From assembly GCA_003508835.1 (NCBI GenBank), contig PUFA01000068.1:7945501-8009500 (forward strand): 64,000 bases of DNA. The letters run 5' to 3'. The notes beneath the pieces are model-generated. The model made no database searches. It was not told the DNA's origin and worked only from the letters and a program-made list of their open reading frames with translations. Shown here in pieces: positions 33,490 to 44,830 of this stretch. This stretch comes from Eonycteris spelaea (lineage: Eukaryota > Chordata > Mammalia > Chiroptera > Pteropodidae). The position numbers and the translations under genes were made by a program. Every line of letters begins with the position of its first letter. The first letter of the stretch is position 1.

Positions 33490-33818
33490 TTTTTCTCACC
33501 TCTAGTCCTTTGTATGTACTGCTCTCCTTGCTGGAGAACTCTCCCTAAGGCTTCCTTCAGGCCACTGCTCAAGCATTACACCTTCTCCTAAACCTTTTCA
33601 GAACCAGAATAAGCTGAGTTAGATGTTTTTTGCTCTGTGTTTCTATAGCCAGGTGTTCCTACTCTGTCATCATTCCAGTTTGTCTACCTGTCTTTCCTCT
33701 TAGACTCAGAATTTCTTGTAGACAGAAGCATGTCTCATATTCTTGTATCTTCATACCTAATTGAAGCGCCTAGCATAATTGACATTCATAAAAAATGTCT
33801 GTTGAAATAATAAATGCA
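33490..33818 (+). mobile_element. L2 LINE 3' end, sense
   Basis: aggcttccttcaggccactg, gctcaagcattacaccttct, tagactcagaatttcttgta and aagcgcctagcataattgac, ending gtctgttgaaataataaatg. A clear sense L2 3' UTR. Confidence 0.75.
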
Positions 33819-33949
33819 GAACTTATATCTAGTAAGTATAGCAATTCCTTTATTATCCCACACAAGTCTAAAATATCTCTGGATCACGGCACTATAGATA
33901 GAGTATGCTATTTAAATAGTCAAGACTTAAATAATAATAAAGCTAACAT

Positions 33950-34165
33950 AACTGCACCTTTATGCTAAAAAGACTTCTAAGTACTTTATGTTATTAATTC
34001 ATAATTCTTAACGGCAAATCCATACCCATTTGGTAGGTAAGGAAACCAAGGCACAGAGAGGTTAAGTAATTTGTCCAAGGCCACACTAGTAAACAGTGGA
34101 ACTAGTAACTGATGGAGCTAGGATTCAAAGCACAACAATTTGATTCCAGATCAGCCTTAGCAAAG
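33950..34165 (-). repeat. MIR SINE, antisense
   Basis: taaggaaaccaaggcacaga, gaggttaagtaatttgtcca, aggccacactagtaaacagt and ggagctaggattcaaagcac form one of the best-preserved MIR copies here. Confidence 0.9.
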
Positions 34166-35375
34166 CAATTTCACATCTACCATCTGTCCCAGTTCATTTA
34201 TCACGATACAGCAATACCTATGTCTTTATTATAGATGAAGAAATCAAGGGCTGAAGAAATCAAGTTGTTACTTATAGTCTCTAAAGAAATGATAGCCAGG
34301 CTACATCCATTTCCAGCCACCTTCCACAGCCATGTTTGATTCCCGAATATGCCTAAGAAACACAACACATATGCCCCCTGAGACTTTAGCCCTGGGCACT
34401 GTTTCACACCCTATCCTGGCAACCTTAGTAAAAACTGAAAATGGGGATAGTAAGGACATGTGATGCTCTTTTCGGTATACAATGTAGAAGCAAGACTGGG
34501 TGCTCCACTTTCCTTCTTTGGACTCCATACTTCCCTCGTTGCCTTCCAAATTCCTAAGGAGTAGCACTCTCCAGGAAACTGGTACTCCCCACACACATAC
34601 CTTCCCAGCATAGAATGAAAACAAACAAACCATAATGAGAGAAGAATTTTTGTTGTTGTTTTTGTACTATCAAAAAACTCTTCCCATTATCGTAATGGCT
34701 TGATTATCTCCTTAAGGTTGTCATTTTGTCTCTAATCCATAATTGCGGATTATTTTGTTTCGAGGAAGGAGTGCACTGTGACCAATGTCATCAATCTTTC
34801 CAGGGCCATGTATGTCATAGCCTTGTTCCCTGTGAGTACAGCACAGTCTTATTTGTCTTTATATATTTTTTCCTTTGGCTTCCATAGGAATGTATATAAA
34901 TAAAGGCTGGGTCGAACTCTTTCCAGATGCAATAATCAGAAAATAATACTTTTATCTCAGTGTCTTTAAATGTTAACAGAAGTATAGTTTTAACATAAAA
35001 TTTGTATTAAGATGCTAAAGAGAAAAGTAGGGGAAAGGACTCAAAATATTCTTCATTCCTATTTGTGACTTGGATATGAACATTGGTTTCAGGTTGAAAC
35101 TTGGCAGCACAAAGTATTTTAACAAAAGTAATTCGAAGCAATAAAATAGGTGGTTTGCCATTTTTATGTAAGTAGTAGAAGTTCAAAAAAGACAAGTAAA
35201 AAAAAAATCAAAGCATTATTGGTTTGGGGATCTTTATTGTACTCTCACAACTAAAAGAATTAAAGTTCCATTTTTCAAAGGTGAAATCTATAAGATAGTT
35301 CTGAGCATAGATGCTCACAAAAGATATAAGATGAATAAGTCTGATTCCCATGTCTGGTGCATGAATTTAATAGTT
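34166..35375. other. Unique sequence, nothing recognised
   Basis: About 1.2 kb. Overlapping minus-strand frames at 34201-34633 have no splice support. No repeat family is named here. Confidence 0.4.
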
Positions 35376-35418
35376 AATAATTAAAACAAAGCATTTGTAA
35401 TCAATAATTAAAACAAAG
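35376..35418 (+). repeat. Imperfect 27-bp tandem duplication
   Basis: aataattaaaacaaag occurs at 35376-35391 and again at 35403-35418. Confidence 0.8.
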
Positions 35419-35464
35419 TTTATATATGTTTTAAAAGAATCATGTATTAAGCATTCATATTGGT

Positions 35465-35689
35465 GAATGGTCCCCAACCTTTTTGGCACAAGGGACCAGT
35501 GCTCCTATGAGAATCCAATGTCTAATGATCTGAGATGGTGCTGAGGTGGTGATGCTAGCACTAGGAAGCAGCTACAAATACAGATAAAGCTTTGCGCACT
35601 TGCCCACTGCTCACCTCCTGCTGTGCAGCCCAGTTCCTAATAGGCCACAGACCCGTACTGGTCTGCGACCCAGAGGTTAGGGACCCCTG
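35465..35689 (+). mobile_element. MER1/Charlie3-like hAT MITE
   Basis: tccccaacctttttggcaca, ctcctatgagaatccaatgt, gcagctacaaatacagataa and caggccacagacc-type right arm ending agggacccctg. About 225 bp, same orientation as the 7881 copy. The flanking 8-mers do not match, so the target duplication is lost or eroded. Confidence 0.85.
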
Positions 35690-35824
35690 TGCTAGAAGAT
35701 AAAATAAAAAATAAAGACAGAAGGTATTGTTTTCACTTTCAAAAGAGGCTAAAAGCCATGCACACAAGTAATACAAGGCAGAGAAGTAAAAATGGTTAGT
35801 GCTAGGTATGGAGGTGGGATGGAA

Positions 35825-36012
35825 AAGTGAAGTGGCTTTGAAGTTAGAGAAACTTGGGATCCAACATGCTGTAGACAAATTATGTCTCTGAACGTTGAGT
35901 CACACATCTGAAAAATAGGAACATGTACCTTGCAGAATTGTGAAACATTAATAATATGTAATATATGTAAAGACCTAGTCCTCTGCCTGACTCATTGCTA
36001 CTATTCAGTAAC
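35825..36012 (+). repeat. MIR SINE, sense
   Basis: gtctctgaacgttgagtcac, atctgaaaaataggaacatg, taccttgcagaattgtgaaa and agtcctctgcctgactcatt follow MIR from core to tail. Confidence 0.65.
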
Positions 36013-36084
36013 TATCACCTCTCAGCCCTGTACTCCTTTGTGAGCTGAGAATGGAACGAACCACTATATGCTCAAATACTATTT

Positions 36085-36225
36085 TTCTGTTCCTTGTAAT
36101 GATGAAACAGACACACAAAAAAGAGAGAAAGCTAGTTGCCCAGATGGCGTTACTCCGTGGCCAAGGCACAGTTACACAGCAGGCTCATTTTGAAAAGGTA
36201 GCCGGGGTTTGATTTGGACCTGTTT
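36085..36225 (-). repeat. MIR SINE, antisense
   Basis: agagaaagctagttgcccag, aaggcacagttacacagcag and ggtagccggggtttgatttg run in antisense MIR order. Confidence 0.55.
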
Positions 36226-36760
36226 TGTCTCTCTGCTGTATCACAAATCCTCTCTACATAACTAGATGAGGCCCTGACATCCACTACTGTAAAAACCTAC
36301 CCCAAAATGTTACATTTAATAGATGGAAATGAAATATTTGTAGTCTTTTTAGCATTTAATACTATTTTCTAAGCTTTGTATAAAATAAAATACATAGGGT
36401 AATACTTTTACTATTCCCATCAAAATTAATTTTGTTTACTGAAAGAACTCTTCGAGAGAAGGGAATTAAGTAGGAAGGAACTAATGAGAGGCCATAAAAA
36501 AACATCTGGAGCTTTCCCAGAAAGGGCCTATGTCTGAATGCAGGAGTGAGGATTTACCCAGGAGGGGAGCTTGTACAGAGCCGGAGAAGGCTGTCAGGGA
36601 TGGGGCATCTAGATGCCATCATACACTAGTAATCAGCAGGAGTGGGCAATAAAATTTGTGATTTTCTTGCCAAAATGGCCATAAATAATGAATGGCATGA
36701 AGGTAATCAAAAACGGGGGAGGCGGAGGCACTAAGTGTGATTTGGAGTCCAGTGGGAATA
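36226..36760. other. Unique sequence, nothing firmly recognised
   Basis: 36470-36600 is G/A-rich and might be a diverged L2. This is not strong enough to call. Confidence 0.35.
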
Positions 36761-36764
36761 CTTA

Positions 36765-36945
36765 TAATAACAGCAATGTTGAGATGCTATTTAAGCACTT
36801 TACATAATTTACTGTATATATGCCAGGCACATGCATAGTATCTGGTGCAGGAGGCGTTTTAGTGTCTTTATTTCAGAGATGAGAACACTCTAGGGAGGAA
36901 AATGGAAGAGTTAGGAGTCAAAAGCTAATTAGACAGACTTGAAAT
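36765..36945 (-). repeat. MIR SINE, antisense
   Basis: gctatttaagcactttacat, then gtctttatttcagagatgag and a decayed purine-rich head. Confidence 0.6.
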
Positions 36946-37135
36946 GCGAACCCCTGCCTGCCACTTCCCATCTGTGTGAACTTGCTGAGCTTTGGTTCCT
37001 CATTTACAAAAAGAAGATATAATTACACTGCAGTAGTGAGGTAAATGTTAGAGGTGGTGAATGTAGTGTCTAGCACAATTCTTGGTATGGAATAGTGCTG
37101 GATGTTCCATACAGGCACATAATAGGTGCTAAACT
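36946..37135 (+). repeat. MIR SINE, sense
   Basis: aacccctgcctgccacttcc, catctgtgtgaacttgctga, tggttcctcatttacaaaaa and gtctagcacaattcttggta. It lies tail-to-tail with the antisense MIR just before it. Confidence 0.65.
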
Positions 37136-37141
37136 AATATG

Positions 37142-37220
37142 GTGGATGGGTGGGTGGGTGGGTGGATGGATGGATGGATGGATGGATGGATGGATCAATC
37201 AATGGATCGATGGATGGGTG
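37142..37220 (+). repeat. TGGG/TGGA tetranucleotide array
   Basis: tgggtgggtggg followed by seven pure tgga units, then a short decayed atcaatcaatgg stretch. Confidence 0.95.
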
Positions 37221-37429
37221 GTTGAATAGGTAGCCAGCTAGATAGAAAGACACTATAAACTAACCAAAAAGCAAAAGATGGCAACTGAACATACAACTAG
37301 AGGCCTTTCATTTTTTTTTTCCATTTTAGTTTCAAAAGAACACTGAAAGAAGTTTAAGGGATATGTGATGAGTCCCATCTGAAATGTGAATCACTATGAA
37401 GCCTGATCTCAAATAATGTCCCTCACGCT

Positions 37430-37612
37430 CATTCAGCTAATTTAACTCTTCCACAAATATTAACTGAGTATCTACTCTTTGCTAGGTGCTATTCTAAGCA
37501 TTGGGGATGTAGTCATAAAACATACAAAAAAAAAAAAAGAAAAGAAAAACCTTCCCACATGAAGCTTGCATTTATTGGGAGTTGGGTGGGGAGGGAAGAC
37601 AATGAACACAGC
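37430..37612 (-). repeat. L2 LINE 3' end, antisense
   Basis: ccacaaatattaactgagta, tctactctttgctaggtgct, attctaagcattggggatgt, then a poly-A interruption and catgaagcttgcatttattg. Confidence 0.7.
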
Positions 37613-38280
37613 AAATAATTAATGTATATGTGCATACCTTGAAGAGCTGTGGCAAGGACAGTAATCCCAATCCTGGGGCTGCAGGATCACACAGACCAGA
37701 ATCAAAGACTGTGCTTGTCTACCACCGATAACATGACAAGTAGCATGATCAAAGATCCACAGCCTCAGCAATCACGTTCAGAACTCAATTTTGTTTCTCT
37801 TAATATTGCACATTTAACTGTGGCATGCATGTGGCAGAACTGGCGCCAAAGTGCAGAGGTCCCCCACTCTGTTATAGCTGAATCACTGAGAACCCTGAGA
37901 AGAGCTGACCTCGGGGCTTTCAGAACAATGGGAAAATTGGGGTCACTCTTTGGTCTATTGTGTTACATTAGTTGTGCTTTGGTTTTATAGTTTCATGGAA
38001 CCGAAGCAGATGGAGTCCCTGACCTTGGGTGTTGACAAGCTAAAAAATAAAAACTATTCTCCAAGGCTACACGTGGTATCTGGCTAATATCACATTGTAG
38101 CTAAAGGTCAGTCCCTGACCAACATTCAAAGTGATGAGGATATGTTAGCACAATGTAATGATTATGATTCTTTTGTTAAGCACTTAGTCTACAACCCAGA
38201 CCTGTAATGAGAGATCCAAACCACAGAGAAACTATGACCTGGACCATCTATAAAACACAAAGAGACTTAAATTTTTACCT
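37613..38280. other. Unique sequence with a 113-codon open frame
   Basis: The plus-strand frame 37649-37990 begins at GTG, not ATG, and has no domain or splice support. I read it as a chance frame. Confidence 0.3.
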
Positions 38281-38284
38281 CCTA

Positions 38285-38745
38285 ATTATCTCTTTATCTG
38301 TCTACTTTTCTCTATTCCCACAGCCATTACTCTAGATCAGACCACCATCATCTCTCACTTAATCTGCTTCAGCAGTCCTCAGACTGGGCTCCTAGCTTCC
38401 TTCAATGGTCCCCACTTCTCTGTGGAAAAAGTATACACCCATTAGTGTGGTTTACAAAACACTTCAAGGCCTGGTCCTTCGAGACAAAGCCTCACCACTT
38501 GCCTTTCCTCTCCTTTCCCATGCTACAGCCATACTGAATTTCTTGTAGCTCCTCCAAACGTGTCATATTTTCTCTAGTCATCAGATATTTGTATATGTTG
38601 TTTTCTCTATTTGGAATTTTCTTCCTTCTACTCTTCAGCCAGCCAGCTCGTACTCATTGTTTCTCTCATCTGCAATGTTAATGTCATGTCCCTGAATTCC
38701 TAGACTAGGTTGATGTTCCTTCCATGTACTCTCATACAACTAGAC
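38285..38745 (+). mobile_element. L2 LINE, sense, ORF end
   Basis: cagaccaccatcatctctca, ctgggctcctagcttccttc, cacttcaaggcctggtcctt and tactgaatttcttgtagctc match the end of the L2 reverse-transcriptase ORF. It is clearly the same family as the antisense copies near 24 kb but in the opposite orientation. Confidence 0.75.
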
Positions 38746-39323
38746 CATCCTAATCGGTGAGCATTAGTTGATTAAGTAACTGAATGTATGTAAATAAATA
38801 AATCAAACTGTCTCCCAGGGACTCATAGTAAAGCTGCATCTTAGAACTGATACCACCGTTCTTTCTGTCCTATCCACCCCCAAACTACATCAGCCCAAGC
38901 AGCAAAAGTGCTCACTCACATTTGGGAGTCCGTAAATGGGTACAGTGATGGTGCCTTGGCCCCAAGCAGCATGTTGCCCATGGACTTCTCCCTCCTAGAA
39001 CTATATCCCCACCCTGAGGTTGTATCTATACACTTCAAGCAGTTGAGCTGGACTTCTGCAATTGATCCCTTGTTTTTTCTGCTTAAACTTACTCTAGGAT
39101 TTCTATGCAAATTCAGCTTTCTGGGGAAAATGTTCTGCCTCTTGCCCAACAGGTTATAAAAAGCACTAGGCTCTCTGTGTTTTTGTCCTGGTAGGTGCAT
39201 CAGGGTAGGAGTCTTAGCAGTCATCTGCCCTCTACATCTTCTAGAAATAGACTTACAGAATCTTAGAGTATTTATGATAGAAAGATGCTAAAAATTATTA
39301 GATCCATACTCTATAGATTATTT
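38746..39323. other. Unique sequence, nothing recognised
   Basis: Both strands are open near 38908-39224 over about 80-100 codons, without splice sites or recognised domains. Confidence 0.35.
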
Positions 39324-39401
39324 TTCCTTCCTTCCTTCCTTCCTTCCTTCCTTCCTTCCTTCCTTCCTTCCTTCCTTCCTTCCTTCCTTCCTTCCTTCCT
39401 T
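39324..39401 (+). repeat. TTCC tetranucleotide array, about 19.5 pure units
   Basis: Seventy-eight bases of ttcc without a single interruption. The purity implies recent expansion, so length is probably polymorphic. All three plus frames read as repeats of FLPS-type residues and are artefacts. Confidence 0.98.
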
Positions 39402-39980
39402 TTGTTTTCTCCTTTTTTCCCTCTTTCTCTTTATTTTTCCTTTCTTCCTACAGTACCTATTATATCTCGGGTGGTATGCTCAGAACTGGTAACCTAATCA
39501 GGTCAAAACAGTATGCTTACTTACAAAGCTTATAGTCCATTTAGGCCTTTGGAGAGGTAGCCAGACAATCACAACATTGTGGGCTAGGTGAGGACTGGTT
39601 TGTTTATTCATTTATTTGGCAAATTCAGACCAAGAGGCATAGAATTAAGAATTCATTAGCCTCAGTTTATTTGAAACACTTGTGTTCTATGCTGAATGTC
39701 ATGTTCTCATTTAGAATGGCAGTTAAGATTAGGAAAATCAAAGTTTATGCTCAGTAAAGTTAATATGAGAGAAGTTAATATGCCGTATTACCAATAGTTT
39801 GTCATCAGATCCAGCAGATGCTAAATAAATATTTGTTAGATAATCTCTCCCCTTATTTTAAAAACATTTCTCACCTTGTCCAAATGTGCTAGTTTCTCTT
39901 CAAAATGCCTTTGACATGACCCAAAACATAAGTGTATCATCAAAAGCCAAAAAGAAAGAGAACCAACATATATTAAGTGA
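39402..39980. other. Mostly unique sequence
   Basis: aagcttatagtccatttagg near 39526 may be a diverged antisense L2. Otherwise nothing recognised. Confidence 0.35.
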
Positions 39981-39984
39981 CAGA

Positions 39985-40172
39985 TTTTATACAACGCCTA
40001 TGCTACTTATAGTATCTCATTTATTCTCACTGTAATCTTCCAAGTCGCATAATACACCACTATTTTTCAGATGAAAGGACTTATAGCCTATAGAGGTTTG
40101 GTGACTTTCCTGATATGCCACAGCTGGTACCTGTGAAGCCAGTCAGGGTCCGTGTAATACACTTTAATTGTC
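39985..40172 (-). repeat. MIR SINE, antisense
   Basis: catttattctcactgtaatc, ttcagatgaaaggacttata, atgccacagctggtacctgt and gaagccagtcagggtcc run in antisense MIR order. Confidence 0.75.
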
Positions 40173-40650
40173 CTCCATGCGATTTGAGCAACTAGCATTC
40201 TGGAATTAATTTACAGATCTTAATGGGAATAAGAATCCCAACTTATAAGTGACCATTTTAATCAGTCTGAGATGATTTTTATATTTAAATTTTGATTTTT
40301 CTATTAAAAAAGTCTCATTACTTCAAATGCAAGACTGTATCTTAAATGATTATATCTAAAATTCACCTCTGTTTTTTTCTGAAATTTATGTCTCCAAGGA
40401 TCTTGTTCTTTCTCTGTGATTAAGAAGGCTTTTTGTGTCAACTCTCAAATTCTTGCTGCCCTGAGGTTTGATTAGCTCTAATTTTGATATTTCCTTTTAA
40501 TGTACATCAAGTTTGAGCATATTACCTCCCCCTTCATCTTATTACTACTGCCAAGCAATGTTTCCCATAGTTAACTCTTGTCACTCTCACTGCGAGACCA
40601 TCATACCTGGATTTGTTGAGGTGGCACCCCACCTTCCCTACCTTTCTATT
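40173..40650. other. Unique sequence, nothing recognised
   Basis: No repeat or gene recognised. Confidence 0.4.
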
Positions 40651-40654
40651 TCCA

Positions 40655-41015
40655 GCATATTAGTTAGACTACTGATTTTAAGTTACAGAAATCTGGCTGA
40701 AGTAACTTGAATAAAACTGTGGGATTTAAGAGTAAAATAACTGTCTCATGAAAAACAAGGTCAGAATGCTACCTGTACTCTCTCCATCTTTCATCTCTGG
40801 CCCTCTCTACATGACCACTTTATTCTTCTCCTTCTGAGGACTGGCTTTCTTTGCTCTCTTGTCCACATGGAAAAAGATATGGTCATTTCCAGTTCCCAAA
40901 TGTAAATATTATAATCCAACCATCTAAATAAGCTAATTCTCTTGGTCATAATTTCTAAAATTTGGGGTGGGGGTGGAGACTCTGAGTAGCTAAATGGCAG
41001 CACTTGGTCCAAGCA
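40655..41015. repeat. Unnamed old interspersed repeat, LTR-like
   Basis: ttttaagttacagaaatctg, then gctgaagtaacttgaataaa, tctcatgaaaaacaaggtca, atctctggccctctctacat and gctctcttgtccacatgg follow an order I associate with a dispersed mammalian element. I cannot name it with confidence. Confidence 0.4.
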
Positions 41016-41264
41016 ACTGTGGCCTGGAAGGTAGTATTCTTATTCAAAGTGACTACTAGGGGTCTACTGTATGGAAGGTGTGGGTTGGCTTTAAGGGAGA
41101 GAATTATAAACTGACTGGACTCTAAAATAAGTCCCCTACTTTCTCCTCATTAAATTATCAATATTCTACAGTCCACTGACAGTGAGGAAGGGGCAGCCAG
41201 AGTTAGAGACTTGAAAATCATGGTGATAGTTTATAGCGACCTCCCATGGGAACTGGCAGAGGGG

Positions 41265-41375
41265 AAACCATGAGGGCAGGGACTACATCTCTCTGTTCAA
41301 AGCTGTGTTCTTAGAGCCTCGCATGGTGCCCAAAACTCTGTGGACAGGAGAGAGCTGCCAATTAAATGATGTGTA
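41265..41375 (+). repeat. L2 LINE 3' end fragment, sense
   Basis: gagggcagggactacatctc and tcgcatggtgcccaaaactc, ending in an aattaaatgatgtg tail. Confidence 0.5.
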
Positions 41376-42220
41376 AACCTCAAGAGAGAAGTATTGTTCA
41401 TTACACCCCCTCACTGGTACAAAAAGGAAAGTAAGAAATGAAGAAAAACAGATGAGAGAAAGTTTTTTCCAAGTTAACATATCAGTGATAGCGCTGGAGG
41501 ATATTTGCTTTCAGAATGGCACATAGCACTTGTCTTGCTCCAAACGAGTGCTGGATAAGCATTTTCAGTGTCTAGTACTTTGAAAGTGGCACTAGTGCTT
41601 GGAGATGTGTTTTTAAGGCTTTTGAAACAAATCCTGTACATAAGCCAAGAAGTTTTGCATATTTCAAAATATATGTTTACTGTGGAAGAGCCTTTCTCAA
41701 AATAGGTAGGATTGAAACAGATGAGTAATTCCATGAATTTGAAATAATTAAAAGCTATTCTCTATACATAAATTTTCTCTTCTAAAAGTTCACAGATTAT
41801 TTCCTATAACAATTTAGATTATCAAAATGAACATATTTTCAAAATGTGTCCACTTCAGTGGATATTTTGTTGTTTTTTTCAAATTCTTGATTTGCTTTAT
41901 TATTGCTTAATCATTGAGTCTGTTTATAAGGTATACACTTTACTCACCTGGACCTATGTACCTTGTTAAATGAATATAGATAGTTCTGGGAAGAGGTGGG
42001 GAGAGGAGAGGTAAGTAATAAAAACAGTCTTTAATTTGAAGTCCCATGCATAAGTTTCCTGTTAAGATACTCTTTGTTCTCAGTCCACTGACTTTTTTCT
42101 TAAAATGTGAGATTGTATTCAGTGATCTCTAAAATTTGCTTATACTCTATTATCTTACAATTGTTCAACCAAAAAGTATTTATTGATGAAGAATAGTTTT
42201 TCAGAAAGAAGTACTAAAAA
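41376..42220. other. Unique sequence, nothing recognised
   Basis: About 850 AT-rich bases with no repeat or exon recognised. Confidence 0.4.
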
Positions 42221-42224
42221 ATAG

Positions 42225-42410
42225 TTTTATGTATGAGAAAGACTTATGAAAAAGCAATCTTACTGTGGCATTGTTTGTAATACAAGAAATGTAAAAACAA
42301 CCTAAACAAACAGCCAATATTTAAAAAAAAAAAAATGATCACATAAAACTCATTTTTTTCCAGAGAGTATGTGGTAAAGTAATCTGAAATTATGATTTGA
42401 GAACCACGTG
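42225..42410 (+). mobile_element. L1M-type fragment, sense
   Basis: ttactgtggcattgtttgta, atacaagaaatgtaaaaaca, acctaaacaaacagccaata and an A-run, resembling the old L1 segment that normally reads 'aacaacctaaatgtccatcaat'. Confidence 0.45.
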
Positions 42411-42958
42411 AAAACCTGGATTTTACAACCATGTGCTGAAGAGCTGTGAGCAAGGGTATGACAGTCAAGCCTAATGTAACATTAGACTCATGTGCTTCAG
42501 TAGAAACACAGTTATCTGAAAGTAGGAAGGTAACGGTGCCTCTGTGCTTTGGGGGCAAACCACACTTGAAATAGGAAAGTCACAAACAATGGAGAGGAAA
42601 CCAGAAATAGTATCATATGAGCGGGAGGAACTCGGGATGTTGAACTGGAAGAGGAGAAAATTCAGGGATTTAAACTGTAGAGTTGCCATGAAGAAAAGGG
42701 AATAGATTGATTTATAGAGCCATGGGGGAAAATTAGGACCAATGAATGGAAGCTCTTAGAAGATCAATCTCAACATAAGAGATCAAAGAATATTGTAAAA
42801 TCCAAGAGAATGATGTATTGCCTGTGGAGAAAGTAAGTGCTCCATCATTGGAGATGTGCAGTGTCAAAAACTCTGAAGGACTAGGCAGGTGAGGACAAAG
42901 ACTTTTACACTTCTTTCCAACCATAAGGTTTGGCAGTCTTAGGAACTCTGGGGAAAAG
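42411..42958. other. Unique sequence, nothing firmly recognised
   Basis: agtgctccatcattggagat near 42836 resembles a widespread ancient LINE block. Too short to assign. Confidence 0.3.
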
Positions 42959-42978
42959 GAAAAAAAAAAAAAAAAAAA
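42959..42978 (+). repeat. Poly-A run
   Basis: Twenty A. No recognisable retroposon body lies immediately upstream. Confidence 0.9.
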
Positions 42979-43254
42979 CAGATTCAAGGCAGGGAGTTGA
43001 ACAAAAAAGAATATCATATGACCCTTTTTTATACGGTAACTCTCAATGACCTTTTTAACCTCATTATCTTCTTATTTGACCCACTAAAGCCACCAACATA
43101 ACTCAGAAGCTATTTCCCCTAGCATTCCTAATTGGCCTACTACATTTCTGTTCACAGTTGTATTGAGTTTATAGTCTCCCTTTACATAGAATTTTATAGA
43201 AAAGATTCTATCACCTCCCTAATGAGCTCAAATGAGTAGACAGATCTAGGACAA

Positions 43255-43490
43255 ATGGATAAACATGTTTATATTTTAAACCTTTTCCATTTATAGAAGC
43301 AATATTCCTTCACTAAATAAAAATGTAAAAAATCTAGAAAAGTAAAAAATAGAAGTCAATATAAAATGTGCCAAAAAGTTAACATTTTGGATTATCCTTC
43401 TTGTCTTGTTCTATGCCCTTGTAGCACATAGATTTCATTTAAAATAATGGAGATCTTTCTGTGTGTGATCGTCCAATAAATAATTAAATC
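43255..43490 (-). mobile_element. L1M-type 3' UTR-like fragment
   Basis: ctagaaaagtaaaaaataga, then aagttaacattttggattat and atcgtccaataaataattaa match an old L1M 3' pattern. Confidence 0.5.
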
Positions 43491-43593
43491 AGCTTCTTTG
43501 AGAGTTAAAAACTTCAGAGAAAAAGATGAATAACTAGCTGTCAGGAATATTACATAGGGAGATGCCATTTTTAGGTAAGATGATGATCTAGAT

Positions 43594-43816
43594 AAGGAGT
43601 TGACAAACTTTTAATCTGAGGGTCCAGGTGTAGTAAATATTTTAGGCTTCATGAATCATACTATCTTGTTCCAAATACTCAACTCTGGTATTATAACACA
43701 AAAGCAACCAAAGACAATATGTAAACAAATAGGTTATGGCTATATTCCAATAAAATTTTATCATAACAGAAGATGGTCTGTATTTAGCCTTGAGTCTGTA
43801 GTTTGCCAACTTCTTA
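43594..43816 (-). mobile_element. hAT-Charlie MITE (MER58/MER3-like, name uncertain)
   Basis: gttgacaaacttttaatctg, aaatattttaggcttcatga, gcaaccaaagacaatatgta, attccaataaaattttatca and gtagtttgccaactt. The near-symmetrical ends (gttgacaaac and gtttgccaac) mark the terminal inverted repeats of a roughly 220-bp element. Confidence 0.75.
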
Positions 43817-44108
43817 AATGAAATCAAATGGCTTAGCTAGAGCAAAGAGTTTCAAAGTTCTTATTTTTAAAAAAGAGCTGAAAACTTTATTTAAAATTAA
43901 GAAGTATTCTGGCAAACTCTTATGGCGACATGAGTCAAGAGTCAAGTTCAAAGAAGTCCACTTAGGTCTCTTTAGGCAAATTCCAATTTGAGGTAATTAG
44001 GCACCAGGAACCCAAGCTAGAAGGTTGAATAATAAATAGTCCTGAGAACAGAATAGGTTTAGAGAATCAAGGCAAGTCATTGGCTCCATAGGAAGACAGA
44101 ATATAGGC
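43817..44108. other. Unique sequence, nothing recognised
   Basis: No repeat or gene recognised. Confidence 0.4.
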
Positions 44109-44109
44109 A

Positions 44110-44205
44110 AGAACAGAGAGTAAATATTTATAATGAATGCAGCTCAGTGCCTGGTATATAAGTGCTTGGTAACTGTTGACTAAATTATTCACTTGCTGTG
44201 TCATA
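44110..44205 (+). repeat. MIR SINE tail, sense
   Basis: cagctcagtgcctggtatat followed by aagtgcttggtaactgttga. Confidence 0.6.
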
Positions 44206-44214
44206 TGCTAATTC

Positions 44215-44830
44215 ACTCAGACTATATAGTTATGATGAAATACTCATTGAGCACTTATTATATGGCAGTAATTCTAATAGGTACTAACACTATAGCAATA
44301 ATTAAGATCTAAAAAAAATAATAAAGACCAGATTTTTTGCAAATTGTCACAACCCAAGCTGCTAAATGCTAAGGTAGAATTAGCAATAAGGTGCTGCAAG
44401 AACATGGTAAACATGGCACCTAATGAGCCTTGGGTGTCAGGAGAGCATTTCTGAGAAAATGTAACTGAATGAGATAGGACAAAAGTTTTTGTGGGAACCT
44501 GGAAGGAGTCTTCATACTCTGTGGCCTATGGATGAGGACGGTTGTGTAACTTTCTAATGATGCAAATGAGTCAGTAAGGCAGGGAAGGAGACAGCAAGTT
44601 AGGAAAACGAAGAGGCTGGGATCAGGTCCTGAAGAGCCTTATCAACCCAAGTAAAGAGTTTTTCCTTGACCCTCACACTGAGAAGCTATTCAAGCAGAGA
44701 AGTAACTTAACAAGATCTGCATTTTAAGAAGGCCAGAAAAAAAATACATTTAAAGGCACATTAGAGGATTTTAATCAAAACGTTGCTAGTTATTTCTCAC
44801 TGAGGGATGGAACTGGTCTCATTATGTGGA
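44215..44830 (-). mobile_element. L2 LINE, antisense, 3' end through ORF end
   Basis: tactcattgagcacttatta, then atggcagtaattctaatagg, tgggaacctggaaggagtct, ggtcctgaagagccttatca and ttttccttgaccctcacact. Continuous antisense L2 over about 600 bases. Confidence 0.75.

Noticed and set aside
33060..33572. Longest open frame (about 170 codons, minus strand), rich in R, K and G
   Set aside because: Produced by a C/T-rich tract and an L2 3' end on the other strand. No splice sites, no domain, low complexity.
33193..33591. 132-codon plus-strand frame with a leucine-rich end
   Set aside because: The same pyrimidine tract read forward. The hydrophobic segment is a composition artefact, not a membrane helix.
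30037..35689. Inverted hAT copies as ends of a large composite transposon
   Set aside because: Each copy has both of its own ends or traces of them, and no shared outer target duplication was seen.
37649..37990. 113-codon plus frame
   Set aside because: Starts at GTG, no domain, no acceptor or donor. Consistent with chance.
39285..39497. Frame with repeated FLPS units
   Set aside because: It is the TTCC array translated.
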